Positions 23,610 to 32,124 of a DNA stretch of 35,074 bases are shown here, piece by piece. The notes below the pieces were generated by a model. It was not told where the DNA came from. It did not search any database and saw nothing but the letters and a program-made list of their open reading frames with translations. Position numbers and translations under genes: made by a program. Each line of letters opens with the position of its first letter. Positions within the stretch are counted from its first letter, which is position 1. Origin of the DNA: Novosphingobium sp. SG919 (GTDB taxonomy: Bacteria > Pseudomonadota > Alphaproteobacteria > Sphingomonadales > Sphingomonadaceae); the NCBI RefSeq assembly GCF_012932495.1, contig NZ_JABCNG010000004.1, positions 486,246 to 521,319 of the forward strand. The letters are read 5' to 3'.

Positions 23610-26065
23610 CTGGGCGTTGGAAAGGCCCGGCCGCCTGGGCACGGCGCGAGGCGCGGGCCGGCGACCGGCTGCCTTATGCCCATCATCTGGACGACGCCAC
23701 GCTGGCCTTGCGTGATGGCAGCCTGATGCGCGTGATCCGTGTGGACGGGCTGCCGTTCGAGACCGAAGACGCCGCGCAGCTCGACCATATGCTGGCCGTG
23801 CGCGAAACGATGCTGCGCAGCGTGCTCGACGCGCGTTTCGTGGTCTATCACCATGTCGTGCGGCGGCGCGTGGCGGCCGGGCTTGACGCGGCCTTTCCCG
23901 ATACCTTTTCGGCGGCGGTCGATGCGGCGTGGGGCGCGCGGCTGGCGGCCACGCCGCTGTTCGTGAACGAGCAGTTCCTGACCCTGGTGCGCCGCCCGGC
24001 GCGCGGCAAGGCCGGCTGGCTGGAGCGGCTGGGGCGCAAGACGCGCGGCAGCACGGCCGATGCGCCACGCGCCCTGCGCGATCTGGAAAGCGCGAGTGCG
24101 GCGCTGCTTGGCGCGCTGGGTGGCTATGGCGCGCGGGCCTTGGGCACGGTGGTGCAGGGCGGGGCGCGCTGGTCGGAACCGCTGGCGCTGCTGTCCGCGC
24201 TCTATAACGGTGAATGGCGCGGGGTGGCGCTGCCCGATGGGCCAACCGACCTGGGCCATCACATCCCTTATTCCCGCGTGTCATTCGGGTTGGAGGCGAT
24301 TGAGACGCGGCGGCCGCGCAAGCGCGATGACAAAAAGTGGGAACCGATTTTTGTCGATAAATCGCGCGACCACAAAGATCCAGGCCGCGATTTTGCCGCG
24401 ATGATCAGCCTCAAGGACTATCCCGACACCACCCGCGCCGGCATGGTCGATGCGCTGCTGCGCCTGCCATGCGAATTGGTGCTGACCGAAACCTTTGCCC
24501 CGGCCGACCGCCAGATCGCGCGCGAGAGGATCGACCTGGCGCTGCGCCGGCTGAAATCGGCCGACGAGGAAGCCATGGCCGAGCGCGCGCAGATGCACGC
24601 CGCGCGCGATGCGCTGGGTGCGGGCGCGGCCGGTTTTGGCGATCATCACCTCACGGTCATGGTGCGCGAGGGCAGCCTGGCCGCGCTGGAAGGCGCGAGT
24701 GCGGCGGCGATCAATGCGCTGGCAGACCTCGGCGCGATTGCCGTGCGCGAGGACGTGAACCTGGAGCCGGCATTCTGGGCGCAGTTTCCCGGCAACGAAC
24801 ACTATGCCGTGCGCCGCGCGCTGATCTCCACGGCCAACGCCGCCGGGTTCCTCTCGCTCCACGGCTTTCCCCTGGGGCAGGCACAGGGGAACCATTGGGG
24901 CCAGGCGATCACGGTGTTTGAAACCACCAGCGCCACGCCGTTCTTCTTCAATTTCCATCGCGCCGACCTGGGCAATTTCACGGTGATCGGGCCATCCGGC
25001 TCGGGCAAGACGGTGGTGCTCAATTTCCTGGCGTCGCAGGCGCAGAAGGTGGCGCCGCGCATGGTGTTCTTCGACAAGGACCGCGGCGCGGAAATCTTTT
25101 TGCGTGCGATGGGCGCGCACTATGCCCGGCTTATTCCGGGCGAACCGACCGGGTTCAATCCGCTCGCCCTGGCCGACAGCGCGGCCAACCGTGCGTTTCA
25201 GCGCGATCTGGTGGCCTGCTTGGTCCAGGCGGAAACCGCGGCGGAGCGGGCGCGCATTGCCGATGCCATCGATGCCCTGCACGAAGGGCCACCGCACTTG
25301 CGCCGCTTGCGCTTTCTGGCCGATCACCTTGCGGGGCAGGCGCGTCCCGATCCGGGCGACCTGGCCAGCCGCCTGGCGCCGTGGGTGCACGATGGCCCGC
25401 ACGCCTGGCTGTTCGACAACGCGCACGACCGGTTGGATATTTCCGCGCGCACGCTGGGCTTTGACATGACGCGGCTGCTGGACCTGCCGCTGCTGCGCAC
25501 CCCGGCGATGATGTACCTGTTCCACCGCGTGGAAGAGCGGCTGGACGGCACGCCAACGATGCTGCTGATCGACGAAGGGTGGAAAGCACTGGACGACGAT
25601 GTCTTTGCCGCGCGCATCCGCGACTGGCTGAAGACCCTGCGCAAGCGCAACGCCATCGTCGGCTTTGCCACGCAAAGCGCGCGCGATGCGCTCGACAGCC
25701 GGATTGCCAGCGCGCTGGTGGAACAGACCGCCACGATGATCTTCACCCCCAATTCGCGCGCGCGGTGGGAGGACTATGGCGAGGGCTTCGGCCTTTCCGC
25801 GCACGAGGTGGACCTCATCCGCGCGCTGCCGGCGCAAAGCCGCTGCTTCCTGGTGCGCCATGCCAACACTTCGGTGCTGGCGCGGCTGGACCTGGCGGGC
25901 AGCCCGGAAGTGCTCACCGTGCTGTCTGGCCGGGAAGCGAGTGTGCGCCGGCTCGACTCGCTGCGGGCCGAACTGGGCGACGATCCCGCCTTGTGGCTGC
26001 CCGCGTTAACCGGCGTGGCGTGGCCGGGCCTGGTGCCTTCCGCGCTGGCGGAGGCGGCGGAATGA
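23606..26065 (+). CDS. virB4: VirB4 family secretion ATPase, with in-frame repeat insertion
   Basis: An 819-residue ATPase powering substrate transfer and pilus assembly. The CagE/TrbE/VirB4 N-terminal domain is followed by Walker A GPSGSGKT (about residues 462-469) in DLGNFTVIGPSGSGKTVV and Walker B MLLIDEGWKAL (about 652). GFATQSARDAL lies just after. ATG 23606 overlaps the virB3 stop. Residues about 239-259 (KRDDKKWEPIFVDKSRDHKD) are encoded by a palindromic repeat whose first 26 bases are identical to 12099-12124. This stretch is hydrophilic and lies between family-conserved blocks (FGLEAIETR and FAAMISLKDYPDTTRAGM). It is probably an in-frame insertion tolerated at the protein surface. 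The ATPase motifs are intact. Confidence 0.93.
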   Translation: MTGRWKGPAAWARREARAGDRLPYAHHLDDATLALRDGSLMRVIRVDGLPFETEDAAQLDHMLAVRETMLRSVLDARFVVYHHVVRRRVAAGLDAAFPDTFSAAVDAAWGARLAATPLFVNEQFLTLVRRPARGKAGWLERLGRKTRGSTADAPRALRDLESASAALLGALGGYGARALGTVVQGGARWSEPLALLSALYNGEWRGVALPDGPTDLGHHIPYSRVSFGLEAIETRRPRKRDDKKWEPIFVDKSRDHKDPGRDFAAMISLKDYPDTTRAGMVDALLRLPCELVLTETFAPADRQIARERIDLALRRLKSADEEAMAERAQMHAARDALGAGAAGFGDHHLTVMVREGSLAALEGASAAAINALADLGAIAVREDVNLEPAFWAQFPGNEHYAVRRALISTANAAGFLSLHGFPLGQAQGNHWGQAITVFETTSATPFFFNFHRADLGNFTVIGPSGSGKTVVLNFLASQAQKVAPRMVFFDKDRGAEIFLRAMGAHYARLIPGEPTGFNPLALADSAANRAFQRDLVACLVQAETAAERARIADAIDALHEGPPHLRRLRFLADHLAGQARPDPGDLASRLAPWVHDGPHAWLFDNAHDRLDISARTLGFDMTRLLDLPLLRTPAMMYLFHRVEERLDGTPTMLLIDEGWKALDDDVFAARIRDWLKTLRKRNAIVGFATQSARDALDSRIASALVEQTATMIFTPNSRARWEDYGEGFGLSAHEVDLIRALPAQSRCFLVRHANTSVLARLDLAGSPEVLTVLSGREASVRRLDSLRAELGDDPALWLPALTGVAWPGLVPSALAEAAE
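24321..24379. repeat. Palindromic repeat copy inside virB4
   Basis: Bases 24321-24346 are identical to 12099-12124, and the following about 33 bases are similar with one length difference. The arms GCGCGAT (24322-24328) and ATCGCGC (24361-24367) pair. The reading frame of virB4 runs through without a stop. This resembles the coding-sequence insertions known for Rickettsia palindromic elements, though the sequence family differs. Confidence 0.75.
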
Positions 26066-27231
26066 TCTGCCCGGCGATCTCGGTGGCCGATGGCAGCACC
26101 ATCGCTTCGGCGCTCGATGCGGTGGATTGCCTGTCGGGCCAGGCCACCGCGCAGGCCTTTGCCCGCCTGTTCGGCAGCCATGGCGGGCTGACCATGGCGC
26201 TGACCATCGGGCTCACGATCTATGTCGCGCTGATCGCGATCGGGCTGGTCACCGGGCGGGTCACGCTGGGCCTCGCCAGCCTGAGCCCGCGGGTGATGAC
26301 ATTGGGCCTGGCGCTGACCTTTGCCACATCGTGGATGGCGTACCAGAACGTGGTGTGGGGCCTGCTTTCGGGCGGGCCCGACCAGGTGGCGAGCATGGTG
26401 CTGGGCATCCGCGGCAGCGCGGCCCATGCCTTTGCCCAGCATCTCGACACGCTGTTCAACGCGGTAAGCGATGCGGCCGAACGTGCCCATGCCGCGCAGG
26501 GCGATGCCAAGGGCACCACGCCTGGCGACATGCTGTCTTACGCCGCCATGCTGCTGTTGCTGGGCACCGTGGGCGTGCTGGTCACCAGCCGCATCGCGCT
26601 GGCCGCGCTGCTTGCCGTGGGGCCGGTGTTCCTGATCCTGGCGCTGTTTTCGGGTACGCGTGGGCTGTTCGAAGGCTGGGTGAAAGGGGCGGTGCTGTTT
26701 GCCCTGGTGCCGCTGTTCACTGTGCTGATCGGCGCGGGCGCGCTGGCGCTGGCCGATCCGGTGGTGGCCGATCTGGGCGCGGGCGAGGTGGACATGCGCA
26801 GCGCCACGGCAGTGTTCCTGGTGGCGGCGGTGCATTGCGCGCTGATGGCCATGGTCTTGAAAGTGGCGACCACGCTGGTGGCCGGCTGGCGGATCGACGC
26901 CCTCATCGCGCCGTGGCTGGGTGGCGCGGGCGATCCTGTCCGCGCGCCAGGTTCCTATCCCACCATGGCGCCAGCGGTGGTGCCAGGGCAGGCTGGGCAG
27001 CCCGCTGGTGGCACGACGGGGAGCACGCCACCCCGCGATCCGCGCATTCATGCCATTGTTGCGGCCATGGCCCCGCCCGCCATGCCAGCGCCGGCCGCCA
27101 TGCCGGGCGTATCGGTTGCTGGCCCGTCCCTTGCCCGCGCGATGCCGCCATCGACGGCAACGACATCCGCGCCGGGCGTCAGCCGCGCACAAAGCCTGGG
27201 CCGCAGCCTGGGCGCGCCGGAGAACACATGA
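26062..27231 (+). CDS. virB6: VirB6/TrbL-type inner-membrane channel protein
   Basis: A 389-residue polytopic protein. Hydrophobic helices occur near residues 44-64, 78-95, 155-175, 180-200, 208-228 and 250-275, with the family-typical periplasmic loop between about 95 and 150. WVKGAVLFALVPLFTVLIGA is the conserved block. The C-terminal 90 residues are Pro/Ala/Met-rich and cytoplasmic or disordered. It forms part of the inner-membrane translocation path. Starts by ATGA overlap with virB4 and ends by overlap with virB9. Confidence 0.85.
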   Translation: MICPAISVADGSTIASALDAVDCLSGQATAQAFARLFGSHGGLTMALTIGLTIYVALIAIGLVTGRVTLGLASLSPRVMTLGLALTFATSWMAYQNVVWGLLSGGPDQVASMVLGIRGSAAHAFAQHLDTLFNAVSDAAERAHAAQGDAKGTTPGDMLSYAAMLLLLGTVGVLVTSRIALAALLAVGPVFLILALFSGTRGLFEGWVKGAVLFALVPLFTVLIGAGALALADPVVADLGAGEVDMRSATAVFLVAAVHCALMAMVLKVATTLVAGWRIDALIAPWLGGAGDPVRAPGSYPTMAPAVVPGQAGQPAGGTTGSTPPRDPRIHAIVAAMAPPAMPAPAAMPGVSVAGPSLARAMPPSTATTSAPGVSRAQSLGRSLGAPENT

Positions 27232-28076
27232 TGACCGCCAAGGCTTTCCTGTCCTCCCTCGTCACGCTGGTGCTCGCACTGGCGCCGGGCGAGGCGCGCG
27301 CTGCGGATGCGCGCGTCCAGCACCTGGCGTTTCATGAAAACCAGGTGATCGCCATCGCCGCACGCCCAGGCTATGAAGCGACGATCGCCTTTGCCGATGG
27401 CGAGCAGGTGGAGAACATCGCGATCGGCAGTTCGGCGATGTGGCAGATCACCCCCAATCGCCGGGCCGACCGCGTGTTCGTCAAGCCCACCAGCGCGCGC
27501 GCCGTGGCCACCAACATGACCGTGATCACCGATCGGCACACCTACCTGTTCGCCCTGCGTGTGGGGCTGGCAGGAGAGCCGCTGTTCCTGCTGCGCTTTT
27601 CCTATCCCGATGATCCGCCGCCACAGCCCCCGGCCACGCCCGAAGCGGCGCTGACCACCGCTGCGACCGATGCCGGAATGGTGGCGGCGCCCAATCCCGC
27701 CCTCGATCCGGCCACGCTGCATTTCGGCTGGACCATGCGCGGCGCGCGCGCGCTCATGCCCGATCGCGTGTTCGATGATGGCCACGCGGTCTACCTTGCC
27801 TGGCCCAAGGGGCGCGATCTGCCGGCCGTGCTGGCGCCCGCGCCAGCCGGCGTAACCGTTGGCGATGGTGCCAAGGCCCGGCGGCAGGCCGAAGGGCCGG
27901 TCAACTATGCCAGCCAGGGCGATTACCTGGTGATCGACGGGCGCCATGCCAGGCTGGTGCTGCGTTCGGGCAAGGATGTGGCCTGGCTGGAACGCGATGC
28001 GCCCATGGCCGAAGTGCCCACGCCGCCGCTCGCCATGGCAAGCGGGCCGGCACAACCGCAAGGTTTGGCGAAATGA
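27228..28076 (+). CDS. virB9: VirB9/TrbG core-complex protein
   Basis: A 282-residue periplasmic/outer-membrane core component. Signal peptide is residues 1-26 (ending EARA). The N-terminal domain contains VFVKPTSARAVATNMTVITDRHTYLF, the conserved VirB9 block, followed by a Pro-rich linker and the C-terminal beta domain (PDRVFDDGHAVYLAWPKG, NYASQGDYLVIDG, ARLVLRSGKDV). No cysteine is present, so the disulfide to VirB7 known in Agrobacterium cannot form; no virB7 gene is present either. The gene directly overlaps virB6 and virB10, so no virB8 lies between. Confidence 0.9.
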   Translation: MMTAKAFLSSLVTLVLALAPGEARAADARVQHLAFHENQVIAIAARPGYEATIAFADGEQVENIAIGSSAMWQITPNRRADRVFVKPTSARAVATNMTVITDRHTYLFALRVGLAGEPLFLLRFSYPDDPPPQPPATPEAALTTAATDAGMVAAPNPALDPATLHFGWTMRGARALMPDRVFDDGHAVYLAWPKGRDLPAVLAPAPAGVTVGDGAKARRQAEGPVNYASQGDYLVIDGRHARLVLRSGKDVAWLERDAPMAEVPTPPLAMASGPAQPQGLAK

Positions 28077-29149
28077 CCGACGACTTCACCGATCCGCGTG
28101 CCGACATGACGCAAGACAGCCTTGCCGAAGCCAGCCGCAACGCTTTTCCCGTGGTGGCCGGCAGCACGCTGGGCAAGGATCGCGGGGGCATGATGGCCGG
28201 CGTGGCGATTGCCCTGGCACTGGGCGGCCTTACCTTCTTCACCATGCACGGCCGCAGCGAGAATGCCCCGCCGCTTGCTCCGCCGGCATCGAGCCCGACG
28301 CCGCTGCCGGCGCTGTCCTCGCCGATCGCGCCCGCCCCGGCTTCGACCACGGCGGTTGCCACCCCGCCGCCGCCCACCCCCGCGCAGCAGGCCGTGCTCG
28401 ATCGCATGCCGGCAGGCCAGATGGCCGATCCCGGCGCTGCGCCGGTCATGGTCTATGATACGTCGGCCGCCGAAGCGCCCGTGCGGACTGCTGCCACACC
28501 TGTTGCGCCCGGCGGGCCAGCCACGCCCCAGCAAAACCTGACGGAGAACGAAGCGTTTGGCACGCGCGTGGGCAATGCCGGGGTGGAAACCGCCAGTGCC
28601 ACGCGCATCGCCGATCTGTCCAACACCGTCACCCAGGGCACGCTGATCCCGGCGATCCTGGAAACCGCGATCGACAGCGATCTGCCCGGCTATGTGCGCG
28701 CGGTGGTAAGCCAGGATGTGAAAAGCTTTGACGGGCGGCGCGTGCTGATCCCGCGGTCCTCGCGCCTGATCGGGCAATACAAGAGCGGCCTGGCTGCCGG
28801 GCAGACCCGCGCCTATGTCATGTGGACGCGGCTGATCCGGCCCGATGGCGTGACGGTGGCGCTGGCCTCGCCCGGCGTGGAATTCAACGGCCAGTCGGGC
28901 TTTTCGGGCAAAGTGGACAACCATTTCTTCAAGCGCTTTGGCGCGGCATCGATGCTTTCTGTGATCGGCGGGTTGGGCGCGCTTGCGGGGGGCAGCGCCA
29001 GCGTGCTGATTGCCAACAGCGGCAGCAGTGCGGCTTCGGTCGCGGCGCAGCGCGATGCGCAGATCCCGCCCACGGTGCATGTGGCGCAAGGCCAGCCGAT
29101 CCGCGTGTTTACCGCGCGCGACCTGGATTTTGCCCCGGTGGCGCGGTGA
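28073..29149 (+). CDS. virB10: VirB10/TrbI core-complex protein
   Basis: A 358-residue protein spanning both membranes. Cytoplasmic residues 1-39 precede one transmembrane helix (about 40-58, MMAGVAIALALGGLTFFTM), a Pro-rich periplasmic linker (about 63-115), and the C-terminal TrbI beta-barrel domain. The barrel includes LIPAILETAIDSDLPGYVRA, LIPRSSRLIGQYKSG, VMWTRLIRPDG and PTVHVAQGQPIRVFTARDLDF. It connects inner-membrane ATPases to the outer-membrane pore. Overlaps virB9 by four bases; virB11 follows after 10 bases. Confidence 0.92.
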   Translation: MTDDFTDPRADMTQDSLAEASRNAFPVVAGSTLGKDRGGMMAGVAIALALGGLTFFTMHGRSENAPPLAPPASSPTPLPALSSPIAPAPASTTAVATPPPPTPAQQAVLDRMPAGQMADPGAAPVMVYDTSAAEAPVRTAATPVAPGGPATPQQNLTENEAFGTRVGNAGVETASATRIADLSNTVTQGTLIPAILETAIDSDLPGYVRAVVSQDVKSFDGRRVLIPRSSRLIGQYKSGLAAGQTRAYVMWTRLIRPDGVTVALASPGVEFNGQSGFSGKVDNHFFKRFGAASMLSVIGGLGALAGGSASVLIANSGSSAASVAAQRDAQIPPTVHVAQGQPIRVFTARDLDFAPVAR

Positions 29150-29159
29150 GGGGGGCGCG

Positions 29160-30125
29160 GTGATTGCCGATCCCGTCCTGGCTGCGGCGCTGGCGCCGCT
29201 CCAGCCCTTTCTGGCGCGGCCCGATGTTTGCGAAGTGATGGTCAACCGGCCGGGGCAAGTGTGGGTGGAAGCGGCCGGCGCGCCACAGATGGAATGCCAT
29301 GACGTGCCTGCGTTGGATGAGCGCGCGCTGCGCCGCCTGGCCGAGCAGGTCGCGCGGATCAGCCACCAGGGGGTCAATCGCGCGCAGCCGCTGCTGGGGG
29401 CGACATTGCCCGATGGCGCGCGCATCCAGTTCGTCGGGCCGCCTGCCACCCGTACAGGATGGGCCATGGCCATCCGCCGCCACCGCGTGGTGGACCTGCC
29501 ACTGTCGGCCTGGGCGCCCCAAGGGCCGCTGGCTTTGCCGCCATTGCCCGAAACGGACGGCATGGCCGAAGATCCGCTGGGTTGGCTGGCGCAGGCAGTG
29601 GCCGCGCGGTGCACCGTGCTGATCGCTGGCGGCACGTCGAGCGGCAAGACCACTTTCCTCAATGCCCTGCTGGCGCAAGTGCCGCGCGGCGATCGCGTGC
29701 TCGCGGTGGAAGACACGCCGGAAATTCGCCTGGCGCAGCCCAATGCCCTGGGCCTGGTGGCGGTGCGCGGGGAGCTTGGCGAAGTGCAGGTGGATACCGA
29801 TGCGCTGCTGCGCGCCGCGCTGCGCCTGCGCCCCGATCGCATCGTACTGGGTGAGTTGCGCGGGGCCGAGGCCATCACCTTCCTGCGCGCGATCAACACC
29901 GGCCACCCGGGCTCGTTCACCACGATTCACGCCAACAGCTGTACCGGTGCGCTGGAGCAACTGGCCTTGCTGGTGATGCAGGCGGGCCTGGGCCTCGCCC
30001 GGCGGGAAACCTTGCACTATGCAGCGCAAGTGATCGATGTTGTGGTGCACCTGGGCCGCCAGGATGGGCGGCGGGCGATTACGGGCATGGCCCTGGCGCG
30101 CGATCTGGTGGCGGGGATGGCATGA
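29160..30125 (+). CDS. virB11: VirB11 secretion ATPase
   Basis: A 321-residue hexameric traffic ATPase. GTG start (29160) follows GAGGGGGG. Motifs: Walker A LIAGGTSSGKTTFLNALL (about residues 157-164), Asp box AVEDTPEIRLAQPN, Walker B RIVLGELRGAEAITFL and His box TGHPGSFTTIHANS. Arg-rich N-domain ends with QFVGPPATRTGWAMAIRR. Length is normal. It closes the secretion gene run; the histidine kinase gene begins 40 bases later on the same strand and is probably co-transcribed. Confidence 0.94.
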   Translation: MIADPVLAAALAPLQPFLARPDVCEVMVNRPGQVWVEAAGAPQMECHDVPALDERALRRLAEQVARISHQGVNRAQPLLGATLPDGARIQFVGPPATRTGWAMAIRRHRVVDLPLSAWAPQGPLALPPLPETDGMAEDPLGWLAQAVAARCTVLIAGGTSSGKTTFLNALLAQVPRGDRVLAVEDTPEIRLAQPNALGLVAVRGELGEVQVDTDALLRAALRLRPDRIVLGELRGAEAITFLRAINTGHPGSFTTIHANSCTGALEQLALLVMQAGLGLARRETLHYAAQVIDVVVHLGRQDGRRAITGMALARDLVAGMA

Positions 30126-30165
30126 TGGCGCGGCGTAAAGCAGCACAGGCAGCAAGGACGAGACA

Positions 30166-32124
30166 ATGAAGCTTCCCCTGATCGCCCCCGCCGTCCGCCC
30201 GCGCGCCGGCTTGCCGCTGGGCATGCAGCTTATGGCCCTGCTGGTCTGCGCGCTGGTGGCGGCGCAGGCGGTCACGCTGGGGCTGACCGTGCTTTTCCCG
30301 CCCAGCCCGCAATCGCGCTGGTCGATCGACGAAGTGGCGCAGGGGCTGTCTGGCGCGGCGCTTTCCACCCGGCTCGAACGCGCGCAACTGGCCGGCCCGC
30401 CCGATATCGGCGGTGCCGGCTGGCTGGTGGCGCCGGCCGCGCGCGATGCCCTGGCCGCGCGTCTGCACCGCCGTGGCGAGGATGTGGTGCTGGCATTCTA
30501 TACGCAGTTGCCGGTGGGCGGGATCGCGGTCCCCGCCGCGCGCCCGGCTGCACTGGCGCGGCAGGACAACGGGCCGCTCGGCTGGATGGTGGGCACGGCC
30601 CGCGCCCAGGGCATGCCTGGCGGCGGTGGCCCTCCTGGCGGGGGCTTTCCGGGCGGCCCGCAAGGTGGCATGCCGGGCGGCGGATTTCCCGGCGGCGGGA
30701 TGCCCAAGGGCCCCGCTGCCGGCATGCCGGGTGGCCGGGCGCCGACAGCATCGGTCCCGGCACCATCGAGTGGCGCCCGGACCCCGGCGGCGCCCCCGGC
30801 CGGCCCCGCGCCGGCCACTGCCGTCAACGGCGCGCCGATTGCCTTGCCCACCGGCATGCCGGCCCCGCTGCTCATTCCCGCGCCCGTGCCGCAAGTGCCC
30901 CCCGGGATTGGCGGCGCCCCGGTCCGCCCACGCGCACCGGCCGTGCGTCCGGCCGAACCGGCCAGCGCCAACACCGTGGCCAGCGTGCCCGAACCGGCGC
31001 CCGGCCCGGCCACGTCGACGGGGCCGGGCGCCATCGCGCCGCCCGTGGACCAGCCCAAGCCGGCTGCCAGGCCTGCGACCGCCGCCACGGCCGCGCGGCC
31101 GCAACCGATTCCGTTTCGCCAGCCGGGGCAGGGTGGCTGGCTCGCGCTGACCACGCCGCCGTTCATCGAAGGGGATTTCGTGGCTGGCGTGCGCGGCGCC
31201 GATGGCCGCTGGACGGTGGTTGCGCCGCGAGCGGAACCCTTTCCCAACCGCTGGCAGCGGCAGGTGGCGCTGTGGTTCCTGTTGTCCTTGGCGATCGTCA
31301 GCCCGCTGGCCTGGCTCTTTGCCCAGCGGATTGTCCGCCCGCTGGAAGGCTTTGCCCACGCCGCCGAAACACTGGGCCGCGATCCGGCGGCCACGATCCT
31401 GCCGCTGTCCGGCCCGGCCGAGATCGGCCGCGCGGCCCACGCCTTCAACCAGATGCGCAACCGCCTGCGCGCCTTCGTGGATGATCGCACCGCGATGGTC
31501 GGGGCGATCAGCCACGATCTGCGCACGCCGCTGACGCGGTTGCGCTTTCGCCTGGAAAACGTGCCCGATGACCAGCGCGAGGGCCTGCTCAAGGAAGTGA
31601 TGGAGATGGAGGCGATGATCAGCCAGGTCATCGCCTTCATCCGCGATGCTTCCACCCCCGGGCCGCGCCGCGTGGTCGACCTGGGGCAACTGGTGGCAGC
31701 CAGCGTGGAAGATGCCCGGCTGGTGGGCGGCGCCGTTTCGGCAGAACCGGCCGCGCCCCTGGCCGTGGAAGTGGACCCGGTGCAAATCCGCCGCCTGCTC
31801 GACAACTTGCTGGAAAACGCGATCAAGTACGGGCAAAGCGCCAAGGTGAGAGTGCGGGCGGAAGAAGACGAGGTCGTGGCCGAGATCGTCGACGCTGGCC
31901 CGGGCATTCCCGAGGAGGACCGCGAGCACGTGTTCGAGCCGTTCTATCGCAGCGAGGCGGCGCGCCGTTCGGGCAAGCCGGGCAGCGGGTTGGGCCTGGC
32001 GGTGTGCCGTTCCATCGCCCGCGCCCATGGCGGCGAGATCCGCTTTGCCCAGAGTGCGGAAGGCTTTGTCACGCAAGTGCGCGTGCCGCGCCTGTTTGGT
32101 GAAAGCGCGCGCCTGGCAGCATGA
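30166..32124 (+). CDS. Sensor histidine kinase with Gly/Pro-rich periplasmic insert
   Basis: A 652-residue EnvZ-like sensor. Transmembrane helix 1 is about residues 20-44 and helix 2 about 366-386. The periplasmic part contains a folded N-terminal piece (about 50-140), then about 170 low-complexity residues (149-320). These begin with FPGG/MPGG repeats and continue Pro/Ala-rich. HAMP (387-440), HisKA (ISHDLRTPLTRLRFRLE, His450), N box NLLENAIKYG, G1 DAGPGIPEEDREHVFEPFYR and G2 GSGLGLAVCRSIARAHGG are intact. It follows virB11 by 40 bases and overlaps the next gene by four. Its partner is probably the regulator at 21410-22174. Confidence 0.9.
   Translation: MKLPLIAPAVRPRAGLPLGMQLMALLVCALVAAQAVTLGLTVLFPPSPQSRWSIDEVAQGLSGAALSTRLERAQLAGPPDIGGAGWLVAPAARDALAARLHRRGEDVVLAFYTQLPVGGIAVPAARPAALARQDNGPLGWMVGTARAQGMPGGGGPPGGGFPGGPQGGMPGGGFPGGGMPKGPAAGMPGGRAPTASVPAPSSGARTPAAPPAGPAPATAVNGAPIALPTGMPAPLLIPAPVPQVPPGIGGAPVRPRAPAVRPAEPASANTVASVPEPAPGPATSTGPGAIAPPVDQPKPAARPATAATAARPQPIPFRQPGQGGWLALTTPPFIEGDFVAGVRGADGRWTVVAPRAEPFPNRWQRQVALWFLLSLAIVSPLAWLFAQRIVRPLEGFAHAAETLGRDPAATILPLSGPAEIGRAAHAFNQMRNRLRAFVDDRTAMVGAISHDLRTPLTRLRFRLENVPDDQREGLLKEVMEMEAMISQVIAFIRDASTPGPRRVVDLGQLVAASVEDARLVGGAVSAEPAAPLAVEVDPVQIRRLLDNLLENAIKYGQSAKVRVRAEEDEVVAEIVDAGPGIPEEDREHVFEPFYRSEAARRSGKPGSGLGLAVCRSIARAHGGEIRFAQSAEGFVTQVRVPRLFGESARLAA

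Noticed and set aside
26062..28076. Hidden virB7 or virB8 gene within the operon
   Set aside because: virB4-virB6-virB9-virB10 overlap by four bases each, and other frames show no signal peptide/lipobox or VirB8-like sequence.
27923..29923. 666-codon minus-strand frame across virB9-virB11
   Set aside because: Runs antisense through three genes with recognised domains and encodes low-complexity Arg/Ala/Ser sequence.
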